Position numbers and translations under genes: made by a program. Positions 42,984-51,440 of a stretch of DNA of 57,069 nucleotides are shown one piece after another. This DNA is from DATFEN01 sp035691285 (lineage in GTDB: Bacteria > Acidobacteriota > Vicinamibacteria > Fen-336): assembly GCA_035691285.1 (NCBI GenBank), contig DASSJI010000171.1:1-57069 (forward strand), in the 5' to 3' direction. The notes under the pieces are model-generated. The model worked only from the letters and a program-made list of their open reading frames with translations, ran no database searches and was not told the DNA's origin. The first letter of the stretch is position 1. Each line of letters begins with the position of its first letter.

Positions 42984-45773
42984 TCAGCGCGCGGGTGTCG
43001 GCGGCAGGTCGTTCCAGTTCAGGATCGCGTTCCACACCAGGCGGAAGTCCGACTCGGTCTGGCAGCGGTGGATCGGGTCGAAGTCGAACGCGACCACGCG
43101 GCCCTTGCCGACCTCGATGTCGAGCACGGCCGGCTTGCCGGAGAGCTCGTTGCCGCCCTTGATCCCGCCGCTCACCACGAGGGGCGGCTCCTTGCCGCTC
43201 TTGTCCCCCTCGTCCTTCTCGGGCTCCTCCTCGTCGTCCTTCGGGATCTTCGTGCCCCACTGCAGGACGATGCGGCCCTCGTCCACGCGGCGCACCTGGT
43301 ACACCGGCTCGCCGGCGCGGAAGACCGACGTCGTCTCGGGGTAGCCGTAGGCGATCGGGTGGTCCGGCCGCCGGAAGCGGACGCGCAGTTCGCTGCCCGG
43401 GTTCTTGAGCTCCTTGACGGTCGCGCGGCGCACGTCGCGGGCGATCCCGCCGTCGAGGGGCAGCGTGCTCGCGCCGCCCAGCGTCACCAGCACGCCGCCC
43501 TTCCTGACGAAGTCCTCGAGGTTCCCGATCCCGCCCCAGGTAAGGCCGCCCGTCATGTCGCGGGTCGCCGTCGGCGTGCCGTGGGTCGTGAACTGCGCCG
43601 TGTTCGTGAAGGCGAGCGGCGCGTGGCGCAGGTCGATTCCGGTCACGATGCCCTTCAGGCTCTGGCCCGTGTTCGGGTAGAGGATGACGTCGAAGCGCTC
43701 GCGCAGGCCGCCCCGGCGCACGTCCTCGTCCATGATCAGCGTGTACGGGATCCTCTGCTCGTCGAAGATCATGCGCACCCAGCCCGCCGACTGGGTGTCG
43801 TTCCACGTCTGCAGCACCGCGAGCCGCGGCGGGTCCAGCAGGTGTCGCTGGACGTCGGGCGCGGCCGCGGCCGATTCGACGTCGATCGCGAGCTCGGCCG
43901 CCACGCTCTCGAGCGCCGAGCGCAGCCCCGGCTGCGACGGGAGAATCCAGGTGCCGGCGGGATAGTCCGTGCCGGCGTGAGCGAAGGCCCTCTCGGCGGC
44001 CTCCACCTTGAAGCCCGCTAGGCGCACGCGCGCGGCGAGCAGCCCCTCCTGGCCGGAGTCGCGCACCAGGTAGAACGCCGCATCGCCCGACACCTGTCCC
44101 TTGTAGGCGATCGGGGCGGTCACGGCGTCGAGTGCGACCGTGGCCACGGACTCGTCCTCGATGGCCTTCACCTCCACTCCCAGCGACTGCGGCAGCGCCC
44201 AGGCGACGTCGTCATAGGCGTCATAAGGCGCCTTGTCCGCGGGATACTTCTGCGGCGTGAGCAGGTCCAGCGCGAAGCCGCGGTAGGGCTGGTCCATGCG
44301 CACCACGAACGTTCCGGCCGGGTAGTCGCCCTCCTTGACCTTGAAGGCGTCCCGCGCGCGAGAGACCTCGATGCCGTGCTCGCGCAGCAGGTTGACGAGC
44401 CGCGCGAGGCGCTTCCTGTCGTCCTGTTTCTCGGGGATCACGATCGCGTAGGGCTTCTCGCTTCCGCCCTTGCGCACGGCGCTCGCACCGCGCCGCCAGA
44501 AGTTGCGCAGCATCTCGGATGCATTGCGGGCCGTGTACTGCAGCGCCGCGAGCACGGCGGTCTCCATGTAGTTCGTGTTGTTGCGCAGCGACCATTTGAG
44601 CTTCTTCGGCGGCGGCACCATCCGGTACCAGTCGCGCTCGGTCACTGGCCGGCCGGTGTAGCGGTTGCGCTCGCCGTCGATCACGCGCTCGACGGTCTCC
44701 GCGGTGGCGTTGCCGAAGGTCTCGTAGCCGCGGCTGAGGCCGTTGTGGTTGATGGCCGGGGAGTCCTGGTAGACCTGCGCGAAGCCTTCGCCGAAGCCGT
44801 AGGTCCAGACGCCCGGCAGCCCCATCGCGGTGAGCGTGGCCACCTCCTGGAACGCGATCGTGTGCCACTCGCTGTAGATGCTCGGGTCGAGATTCGTGTT
44901 GTAGGGGCCGGTGCCGGTCCAGATCGAAAGGAGCGGCACCGACTCGTGCAGGTCGTGCATCACCAGCGGCAGCCACTTCAGGTACGCGTCCTGGGTGGCC
45001 CGGGTCAGCGCCAGCTTGCGCTGGATGCCGTCGCGGTTGTTGTCGTGGCGCACGTACTTGCCCCAGTAGGGCGGCGACAGCGGCGGCAGGTTCTCCCAGT
45101 CGGTCCTGCCCTTGAGGTGGCGGTAGAACCAGTCGACCATGCGGTCGCGGCCGTCGGGCTCGGCGACCGGGTTGATCAGCACCACCAGCCGGTCGCGGAT
45201 CTCGCGGATCCAGGGCGCGTCCGAGACGGCGAGCCGGTGGGCGAGTTCCATCAGCATCTCGGGCGAGCCGGTCTCGCCCGAGTGGAGGCCGCCGTGGAGC
45301 AGGTAGAAGGGCTTGAGGGACGCGATGCGCTCTTCCGCCCCGCGCTCGTCGATGCGGCGGGGATCTGCCAGCTCGGCCATTGCCTGGCGCGCGGCCTCGG
45401 CGGCGGCGAGCGCCTGCTCGTCGCCGACCATGACGAGGAGGATCTCGCGGCCCTCCTCGGACCGGCCGATCACCTCGACGCGCACGCGGCGCGTGGCGGT
45501 GGCGAGGGCCCGATAGTAGGAGTAGATCTTCGTCGTGTTCGAGAGCTCGCCCGGCGCGCCGACGATGTGGCCGAGATGCTTCGTGGGCGAGGGCACGCCC
45601 GGCTTGTCGGGCACGTACGCCACCCACGGCGTCACGAAGCGCGGCTCGGTGGTGGCCGCCGCGATCGCCTCGCGCGAGCCCGGTTCCTCGACGTCGGGGG
45701 ACTGCGCATGGGCGGGCAGGGCCATTGGAGCGAGCGCGGCGAACGCGAGCGGGAGCACGCGGACCGGAACCAT
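42984..45773 (-). CDS. M14 family zinc carboxypeptidase, exported
   Basis: A 929-residue protein with a signal peptide (VLPLAFAALAPMALPAHA). The peptidase domain (about 50-400) has FYLLHGGLHSGETGSPEML (the zinc-binding H-x-x-E), LINPVAEPDGRDRMVDW and the second histidine region LPLVMHDLHESVPLLSIWTG. The long C-terminal part (about 430-929) has a class-I-glutamine-amidotransferase-like segment (FDVILYPNTGQSLKG, RKGGVLVTLGGASTLPL) and an acidic/lysine insertion (DDEEEPEKDEGDKSGKEP). This architecture is found in large exported M14 proteins of several phyla; substrates are unknown. A minus-strand TAGCGT lies 29 bases before the ATG. Confidence 0.87.
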   Translation of the reverse strand: MVPVRVLPLAFAALAPMALPAHAQSPDVEEPGSREAIAAATTEPRFVTPWVAYVPDKPGVPSPTKHLGHIVGAPGELSNTTKIYSYYRALATATRRVRVEVIGRSEEGREILLVMVGDEQALAAAEAARQAMAELADPRRIDERGAEERIASLKPFYLLHGGLHSGETGSPEMLMELAHRLAVSDAPWIREIRDRLVVLINPVAEPDGRDRMVDWFYRHLKGRTDWENLPPLSPPYWGKYVRHDNNRDGIQRKLALTRATQDAYLKWLPLVMHDLHESVPLLSIWTGTGPYNTNLDPSIYSEWHTIAFQEVATLTAMGLPGVWTYGFGEGFAQVYQDSPAINHNGLSRGYETFGNATAETVERVIDGERNRYTGRPVTERDWYRMVPPPKKLKWSLRNNTNYMETAVLAALQYTARNASEMLRNFWRRGASAVRKGGSEKPYAIVIPEKQDDRKRLARLVNLLREHGIEVSRARDAFKVKEGDYPAGTFVVRMDQPYRGFALDLLTPQKYPADKAPYDAYDDVAWALPQSLGVEVKAIEDESVATVALDAVTAPIAYKGQVSGDAAFYLVRDSGQEGLLAARVRLAGFKVEAAERAFAHAGTDYPAGTWILPSQPGLRSALESVAAELAIDVESAAAAPDVQRHLLDPPRLAVLQTWNDTQSAGWVRMIFDEQRIPYTLIMDEDVRRGGLRERFDVILYPNTGQSLKGIVTGIDLRHAPLAFTNTAQFTTHGTPTATRDMTGGLTWGGIGNLEDFVRKGGVLVTLGGASTLPLDGGIARDVRRATVKELKNPGSELRVRFRRPDHPIAYGYPETTSVFRAGEPVYQVRRVDEGRIVLQWGTKIPKDDEEEPEKDEGDKSGKEPPLVVSGGIKGGNELSGKPAVLDIEVGKGRVVAFDFDPIHRCQTESDFRLVWNAILNWNDLPPTPAR

Positions 45774-45833
45774 CGCGGGGCCTCCGAGGAATCGGCGGAC
45801 GCTATCCCCGGCCCCGCAATGATGTCAACCTGA

Positions 45834-47198
45834 TCAGCGCCCTCCCGGCGGCTTCTCCTTCGGGCGCTCCTTCTCCTTCTTCTTCTTGTCGGCGCCGCGG
45901 TCGTCGGCGGTGCGGCGCTCGCTCGGCGCCTCGCGCTCCCGGCGCGCCTGCTCGCGCTGGGCCTCGAGCTGCTGGCGCTCCCGCTGCTGCCGCTCGTCGA
46001 CTGCGCGGTGCTCCTGGCCGTGGCGCCGGTCGAGCTCGTCCGCGGCCTGCGGCGGCGGCCGCCGGATCTCCTGGCGGTGGCGCGCCTCGATGGCCTCGCG
46101 CTCGCGCGCCTGGCGCCTCTCGAGCTCCTCGCGCTGGCGCTCCCGCTCCTCGCGCTCGCGCGCGATGCGCTTCTCCTGCTCGCGGCGGTCGGCCTCCCGC
46201 TGCCGCTCCAGCTCGCGCTGGCTCGCGAGCTGGCGCTCGTGCTCGGCCTTGCGCTGCTTCTCCGCCTCGCGCTGCTTCTCGAGCTCACGCTGGTGCTCGA
46301 GCTGTCGGCGCTCCTCGGCGTCACGCGTCGTCGCCACGGCGTCCCTGCGCTCGTCGTCCCTCGCCAGGGGCCGTCCGAGACGCTTGCCCTGGGGCGGCGC
46401 CTGCTCGGCGCGCCCGGCCTGGCGGCGCACCGCCGGACGGAAGACCTCGACGCGGTCGGCCTTGACGTCGACGCGGCGCGCGTCGCGGACGGAGCGGACC
46501 TCCACGGCGCGGACCCGCCGCACGGCCCGGTGCGTGGCGCGCTCGACGCGGTCCACGCTCAGGCTGCGGTTCACCACGCGGCCGCCCGAGAGGTTGTAGC
46601 TCGTGACGTTCTGGGTCACGTTCACGATGGTGACGTTGCGGCTCACGGGCACGGCGCGCCGGCCGACGTCGCGGTCCAGGAAGGAGCGCTCGCTGACGAA
46701 GCAGTACCGGTGCGGCTCGATGTAGCGGTCGAACTGCACGGCGCCGACGCGGAAGCCGACGCCGACCTCCCAGCGCACCCCGGGCGACAGCGGCGCCCAG
46801 CCGACGTAGCCGCCTCCGCTGCGGAACGAGACCCAGGCCGGGGCCCAGTCGTAGCCCGGCACCCAGACCCAGCCGAGGGCTGGATCCCAGTCCCAGCGGC
46901 CGTAGTGGTACACGGCCCAGGCATAGGGCTCGTCGGAAGCCCACAGCCACCCGTACTCGTCGGTCCAGACCCAGTGGCCGACGGTATACGGACGCCACCC
47001 GGAGCTGACGCGGGGGCTCCACACCCAGCCGTGGTCGTCGACCTCGTACCAGCGACCGTGGGGCGAGAGGTCGTTGTAGAAGAATCCGATGTCCACTTCG
47101 AGAGACGAGCCGTGCGGAGCGGCGGACACAGGCAGCCCTATGGTCGACCCGAGAATGAGTGCGGCCCCGCAGGCACGGAGGGAGCGGTCCCACCACAT
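45834..47198 (-). CDS. DUF6600-type exported protein with long charged coiled coil
   Basis: A 454-residue protein with a signal peptide (LRACGAALILGSTIGLPVSA). Residues about 30-160 hold tryptophan/tyrosine-rich repeats typical of DUF6600 proteins: SPHGRWYEVDDHGWVWSP, GHWVWTDEYGWLWASDEPYA, YHYGRWDWDPALGWVWVPGY. The last 170 residues are an extremely charged R/E/Q helix (EREERERQREELERRQAREREAIE-like) ending in a lysine/proline tail. I chose the ATG at 47198, six bases after a consensus AGGAGGT. Function is unknown; a cell-surface or periplasmic structural role is likely. The strong ribosome-binding site suggests high expression. Confidence 0.8.
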   Translation of the reverse strand: MWWDRSLRACGAALILGSTIGLPVSAAPHGSSLEVDIGFFYNDLSPHGRWYEVDDHGWVWSPRVSSGWRPYTVGHWVWTDEYGWLWASDEPYAWAVYHYGRWDWDPALGWVWVPGYDWAPAWVSFRSGGGYVGWAPLSPGVRWEVGVGFRVGAVQFDRYIEPHRYCFVSERSFLDRDVGRRAVPVSRNVTIVNVTQNVTSYNLSGGRVVNRSLSVDRVERATHRAVRRVRAVEVRSVRDARRVDVKADRVEVFRPAVRRQAGRAEQAPPQGKRLGRPLARDDERRDAVATTRDAEERRQLEHQRELEKQREAEKQRKAEHERQLASQRELERQREADRREQEKRIAREREERERQREELERRQAREREAIEARHRQEIRRPPPQAADELDRRHGQEHRAVDERQQRERQQLEAQREQARREREAPSERRTADDRGADKKKKEKERPKEKPPGGR

Positions 47199-47324
47199 GA
47201 AGCACCTCCTGGCTTGGGCGCCCGCCTTCATGAATCTTCGGAGCGGATGACGGTCGCGGGCGGGGCCTCAGGCGGCCCTCGGAGGAGGACCGAGCAAGGG
47301 CCGTGCCCTCACGCCCAAGCGCCG

Positions 47325-47340
47325 CGTGACGCGAGTCACA
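47325..47340. promoter_or_regulatory. CRP-like palindrome upstream of DUF6600 gene
   Basis: GTGA-N6-TCAC is centred near 47332. Read on the minus strand it is TGTGA-N6-TCACG, one base from the E. coli CRP consensus. It lies about 130 bases before the DUF6600 start and just after the end of the ATP-grasp gene. Flanking CCG/CGG extends the hairpin, so a terminator is the other reading. Confidence 0.35.
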
Positions 47341-47348
47341 CGGCGGAC

Positions 47349-48380
47349 CTACCCGAAGCGCTTGGGCTCCCAGCGCAGGCCCAGCATGAGGAGGCGCTGG
47401 ATCAGCTCGTCGTAGGGGATGCCGGCGGCCCGCGCCGACTCCGCGAAGTCCTCGTCCCGGGCCAGCTCCGGGTTGGGGTTGGCCTCCAGCACCCAGGGCT
47501 CGCCGGTCTCGGCGAGGCGCAGGTCGATGCGCGCGTAGCCGTTCAGCATCAGCGTGCGGTACACGCGCCGGCACAGCGTGACGATGCGCGCCGCGACGGC
47601 GGGCGGCAGCTCCTTGGCCTCCCCGCTCACGATGCCGCGCCGACGCTGATACGTCAGGCTCCACTTGAGGCGCTCGGTTGCGATACGGCGCTGCTCCTCG
47701 GGCATGTTCGTGAACTGGAGCTCCCACACCGGCAGCACCGTGAGCCGGGCGCTGCCGAGGATGCCCACGTACAGCTCGCGCCCCTCGACGTAGGTCTCGA
47801 CCAGCGCGTCGGTGCCGACGCTCTCGTGGATGAAGCGCACGCGCTCGGCCAGCTTCTCGTCGTTCTCGACGACCGAGGCCTGCGATATTCCGATCGAGGC
47901 GTCGAGGGTCGCGGACTTCACGATCAGCGGGAAGGCCAGCCGCTTGGGACGCCGCACCGGCCGGCCGCGCAGGATCACCGTGAAGTCCGTCACGGGCACA
48001 CGGTGGTAGGAGAGCAGCTTCTTGGCGATGGCCTTGTCCCGCGCCAGCAGCAGCCCCCGGGCGTTGCAGCCCGTGTAGGGCACCTTCATCAGCTCGAGGA
48101 AGGCCACCACGTTGTGGTCGAAGGTGGCCACCTCGTCGAAGGCCTCGATCAGGTTGAAGGCGATGTGCGGCTGGAACTCGCTGAGGGCGTGGCGGATCGG
48201 GGTCAGGTCGCCGCCGACGCCCAGCGGCAGCACTTCGTGGCCGAGACCTCGCAGCGTCTTGACCACGTCGAACTCGGTCTTCCAGGCGGAGGCGCGCGCC
48301 TCCTCCTCGCGGGCGCCCGCGGGGGGCACGCTGCCCTCGTACATGAGCGCGAGCACGCGCAGCCTGCGCGCCGCCTTCAC
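47349..48380 (-). CDS. ATP-grasp ligase, D-Ala-D-Ala ligase-like
   Basis: A 343-residue cytosolic ATP-grasp enzyme. The N-terminal domain has LRVLALMYEGSVPP and HIAFNLIEAFDEVATFDHNV, followed by FLELMKVPYTGCNARGLLLARDK, as in D-alanine ligases. The ATP-binding core is FPLIVKSATLDASIGISQAS and LVETYVEGRELYVGIL. The metal-binding end is GYARIDLRLAETGEPWVLEA followed by NPNPEL. It lacks enough of the Ddl active-site pattern to call it Ddl. The GTG start overlaps the metallopeptidase stop (GTGA at 48377-48380), so the two proteins are made together. An amide- or peptide-bond-forming reaction on an unknown carboxylate is the inference. Confidence 0.8.
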   Translation of the reverse strand: MKAARRLRVLALMYEGSVPPAGAREEEARASAWKTEFDVVKTLRGLGHEVLPLGVGGDLTPIRHALSEFQPHIAFNLIEAFDEVATFDHNVVAFLELMKVPYTGCNARGLLLARDKAIAKKLLSYHRVPVTDFTVILRGRPVRRPKRLAFPLIVKSATLDASIGISQASVVENDEKLAERVRFIHESVGTDALVETYVEGRELYVGILGSARLTVLPVWELQFTNMPEEQRRIATERLKWSLTYQRRRGIVSGEAKELPPAVAARIVTLCRRVYRTLMLNGYARIDLRLAETGEPWVLEANPNPELARDEDFAESARAAGIPYDELIQRLLMLGLRWEPKRFG

Positions 48381-49405
48381 AGCGGCAGCCGGTGCCCGCC
48401 GCGGCGCAGGCGGGCCATGATCTGGGCGGTCACGAGGGTGGTGAACTCCAGCTCGGCCTCGGGCTCGCCGGAGGCGAGGCGCAGGTCCAGCTCCCGGCAG
48501 CGGTCGATCATGGCCTCCAGCACGTGGTCGATGAGGTACTGGTACTGGCCGGTCCAGCGCTGGACGCGGCGCCTCACCGCGCGGCGGATCCGCGAGAGGA
48601 ACGTCGCCGCCGGAATCCCGGCATGGTCGCCGCCGAAGACGCGGCGCAGGTAGCCATCGTACGCGTCGCGGTCGTCGACGCCGTAGTGCCGGCGCCGCCG
48701 CTGGTAGTGGCGCCGCAGCGTGCGCCGCAGGGTGTGCAGGGCGTAGGGCGTGCGCCGGGAGCGGACGAGGGGCGGGCGCCCGGCGAGGCCCCGAACGACC
48801 TTCTCGACGTACTCGAGCTTCCGCAGGGCCGGCCAGCCGGCGTAGCGCTCCCTCCAGCCGGAGCTGGGCTGGAGCCAGGTCGCGAAGGTCTCGGCGAAGT
48901 CCTCGTCGGGGTGGCTCTGGGCGTACCAGCCCTCGAGGTGGCGGACGTAGCTTCGGCTGTAGGGCTTGGGCGCGTAGGAGTCGGGATAGGGCTCCGAGGT
49001 GCTGCCGAACAGCTCGCGACGCCTCGGGCGGCGGCGAAGGACGTAGGCGTTCTCGACGGCGTGGCCCGCCTCGTGGCGCAGGATCTTCATGCACCATTCC
49101 CGCGTGCCGCCCTCGACCTCGAGCATCTGTGCATGCTCCAGGCGGGCGAGGCGCGGGTGGGCCAGGTAGAAGGGAATTGCGATGCCCGGGACGCCGTCCG
49201 GGCAGAACCACTCGTCGGAGAGCCAGAAATGCGGGCGGAACGCCAGTCCCTGGGCTTCGATCTCGCGCAGGACCTCGGCGATCCGGTCCTCGAGGCCGCT
49301 GCCTTCGATCCGCAGATCCAGATCGCTGAGCCTGAGATCGAGAAGCCGCTCGTCGTCCCATTCCGCCCAGACCGAGGGCGGCAGCAGCGTCCGGGGAGCG
49401 TCCAC
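48377..49405 (-). CDS. Putative zincin metallopeptidase
   Basis: A 342-residue protein with no signal peptide. The catalytic zinc motif is HEAGH in WCMKILRHEAGHAVENAYVL. A downstream DEDFAETFATWL probably gives the third ligand. Around it are strongly patterned, aromatic-rich segments (SDEWFCPDGVPGIAIPFYLA, YAPKPYSRSYVRHLEGWYAQ), and the C-terminal half is arginine-rich (RRTLRRHYQRRRRHYG). It resembles uncharacterised putative zinc-binding metallopeptidases. The GTG start is six bases after TAGCCT on the minus strand. It is coupled to the ATP-grasp gene, so the pair probably processes and modifies one substrate. Confidence 0.75.
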   Translation of the reverse strand: MDAPRTLLPPSVWAEWDDERLLDLRLSDLDLRIEGSGLEDRIAEVLREIEAQGLAFRPHFWLSDEWFCPDGVPGIAIPFYLAHPRLARLEHAQMLEVEGGTREWCMKILRHEAGHAVENAYVLRRRPRRRELFGSTSEPYPDSYAPKPYSRSYVRHLEGWYAQSHPDEDFAETFATWLQPSSGWRERYAGWPALRKLEYVEKVVRGLAGRPPLVRSRRTPYALHTLRRTLRRHYQRRRRHYGVDDRDAYDGYLRRVFGGDHAGIPAATFLSRIRRAVRRRVQRWTGQYQYLIDHVLEAMIDRCRELDLRLASGEPEAELEFTTLVTAQIMARLRRGGHRLPL

Positions 49406-49411
49406 GCGGGC

Positions 49412-49417
49412 AGGCTA
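49412..49417 (-). promoter_or_regulatory. Candidate -10 element (TAGCCT) of metallopeptidase/ATP-grasp pair
   Basis: On the minus strand TAGCCT is followed by six bases and the GTG at 49405, with no Shine-Dalgarno. Confidence 0.4.
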
Positions 49418-49527
49418 CGTCGCCGCCGCCTGCCGGGTCAAACCCGTGTAGAATCAGCCTTCGCGGGATGCGCCCGGGGTCCCCCCCCTCCGGGGGTGTC
49501 GCCGCTCGCCTCAGGAAGGGGCCGGAG

Positions 49528-50901
49528 ATGGCAGCAGCCCGGAGCGTCCGGATCATGGTCGTGGACCACGACGCTCGCGTCCACCGGCTGTTCGAGCGCG
49601 CCCTTCCCTCTCCCGAGTTCGAGCTTCACGTCTTCGAGGATCCCTGCGCCGCCCTCGTCGACCTGCAGGCCCTGGACCCCGACATCGTCGTCTGCGCCGA
49701 CAAGATGCCCGGCATCGAGGCCGGCGACTTCGTGCGCGGCATCCGCGCCACGGGCCGCTATCGAGACCTCGTGTTCCTCGTCCTCGCGAACAACCCGCTC
49801 AGCCGCAGAGAGGTGGAGCTGGTGCTGGGGCCGCGGGACGCCTGTCTGCTGAAGCCGGTGCCGGTGCCGTCCCTGCTGCAGCGCCTGCGCCAGGTCTCGC
49901 CCCGCGAGTCGCCTCCCCAGCGGGGCGGGCTCTCGGGGCACACCGACCGCCACGGGCTCCTGGGGCTCCTGAAGCTCTGCGAGGACGCCCGTCTCACCGG
50001 CCGCTTCCGGCTTGAGAGCCGCGGCCGCGAGGTCTGGGTGGACTGGCTCGCCGGCACGCCCGTGGCCAGCGGAGCCAGGCCCGAGGAGAAGGACCGCTCC
50101 GCCCACGAGACGCTCCTGGAACTGGAGAGCGGACGCTACGCTTTCGAGCCCCAGCCGGTCGAGGCGGGCAAGGACGGCGGCGGGCCCAGGGGCGCGTTCG
50201 CCGCCAGCGGCAGCGGGATGGCGGGGCGCTTCTCGGTGGTCGAGAAGGACACCCGCCGCTACCAGGTCTACACCGAGGCGTTCCACGCCCCCAACTTCAC
50301 GGTGACGACGGTGGTGGCGGTGTTCGGCCAGGGTCTGCGCAAGATCGACACGGTCTGGCCGCACCCGATGAAGCGCGATGCCGACGCCGACGCGGTGCGC
50401 GAGCAGGTCGAGCAGCAGCACGAGCGCGTGCTGCAGCTCGTCCAGGACGGCGGCCTCGTTCCCGCCTCGCGTCGCAAGATCTGGGACGTGGCCGGCGGGG
50501 GCGTGGAGGGCTCGATCCTGGTCTGGGTGATGTCCCTGCTCCGGGAGATGGTGCGCGAGCGGATCGGGCTCGTGCCGACGATCGGTCTGCTCCGCCAGAG
50601 CCGCCGTGAGCTCCTGGCGGGCCACGTGGGCCTGAAGGGCTTCAATGTGGACGAGGCCGGCCACATCACGGTTCGCTCCGGCGAGGAGTCCACGCGTGCG
50701 ACGCTCACCGGCTTCCGCCTGCCGAAGGGGGCCGTCGAGGGCATCGCGGCCTGGGCCACCCTGTTCCGGGCCGAGGCCGCCTTGCTCGCCGGTTCACCGC
50801 GCCTGCCCTCGGTGCGTCGGGCCACGCGCATGCTCGCCGAGGACCTGGAGCGCGTGGGCTTCTACGCCGCCCTCGAGGAGGACAGCCGGGCCCGCGTCTA
50901 G
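49528..50901 (+). CDS. Response regulator with PATAN (DUF4388) domain
   Basis: A 457-residue protein. Residues 5-125 are a receiver-like domain (VRIMVVDHDARVHRLFERAL, DPDIVVCADKMPGIEAGDFV, with the lysine in CLLKPVPVPSLLQRL). The usual phospho-aspartate position reads C-A-D-K-M-P, so D near residue 56 may serve. About 140-220 is a PATAN/DUF4388 segment (GLLGLLKLCEDARLTGRFRL, VWVDWLAGTPVASGARPEEK). The rest, about 240-455, is unassigned and helical. Such proteins link signalling to motility or cyclic-di-GMP systems in several phyla. The ATG at 49528 has AGGAAGGGG upstream. Its end overlaps the convergent cupin gene by four bases. Confidence 0.8.
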   Translation: MAAARSVRIMVVDHDARVHRLFERALPSPEFELHVFEDPCAALVDLQALDPDIVVCADKMPGIEAGDFVRGIRATGRYRDLVFLVLANNPLSRREVELVLGPRDACLLKPVPVPSLLQRLRQVSPRESPPQRGGLSGHTDRHGLLGLLKLCEDARLTGRFRLESRGREVWVDWLAGTPVASGARPEEKDRSAHETLLELESGRYAFEPQPVEAGKDGGGPRGAFAASGSGMAGRFSVVEKDTRRYQVYTEAFHAPNFTVTTVVAVFGQGLRKIDTVWPHPMKRDADADAVREQVEQQHERVLQLVQDGGLVPASRRKIWDVAGGGVEGSILVWVMSLLREMVRERIGLVPTIGLLRQSRRELLAGHVGLKGFNVDEAGHITVRSGEESTRATLTGFRLPKGAVEGIAAWATLFRAEAALLAGSPRLPSVRRATRMLAEDLERVGFYAALEEDSRARV

Positions 50902-51365
50902 CGCTTCTTGCGGGAGCGCGCCTTGGGGCGCTTCCGCGCGGGCCGGCGCGCGGCCTTGCGCGAGAGCTTGCGGGCGGCCGTCTTCTTCCTCGGCTTCCTC
51001 GACCGGGCGCCGTAGCGCTCGGCTCCCATGAGATGAAGGGAGACGTAAGGGGCGTCGCCGACGACCCAGGAGTCGTGCCCCGGGGGCACGTGAAAGAGGT
51101 CGCCCGGCTCGAGCACGACCTCCTGGCCCGTTCCGTCCATCCGGACCGCCGCGCGGCCCGAGATCACGAAGCCCACGTGCTCGACGGTGCAGCTCGACAA
51201 GCCCGCACCCGGCCCGACGTGCTGGGACCAGCGCCAGCCGGGCTCGTAGCGCGCGCGCCCGAGGGTCATCGGGCCGACGTGGAGGACTTCGAAGCCCCCC
51301 TTCTCGAACTCGCGGCGCTCGTCGGGCGCGCCGAAGCGCTTGACGACGACCTTGTCCATGGGCAT
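50898..51365 (-). CDS. Cupin protein with lysine/arginine-rich tail
   Basis: A 155-residue protein. Residues about 5-115 form one cupin barrel: YEPGWRWSQHVGPGAGLSSC, VEHVGFVISGRAAVRMDG, EVVLEPGDLFHVPPGHDSWV. Metal-binding histidines can be picked out (QHV, EHV, PPGHDSW). The last 35 residues are almost entirely basic with alanine and proline (RKPRKKTAARKLSRKAARR, then PARKRPKARSRKKR), like histone-H1 or ribosomal-protein tails. This suggests nucleic-acid or membrane binding. An ATG at 51359 is an alternative start. It lies downstream of the radical SAM gene on the same strand, 75 bases away. Confidence 0.82.
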   Translation of the reverse strand: MPMDKVVVKRFGAPDERREFEKGGFEVLHVGPMTLGRARYEPGWRWSQHVGPGAGLSSCTVEHVGFVISGRAAVRMDGTGQEVVLEPGDLFHVPPGHDSWVVGDAPYVSLHLMGAERYGARSRKPRKKTAARKLSRKAARRPARKRPKARSRKKR

Positions 51366-51440
51366 TGGCCCCCGTGGCTGGCGTCGGCGTTCGTATAGCA
51401 GGACCCCCGGCCCATGTAAAGCCCGCCCCGGGCCGCCGTG

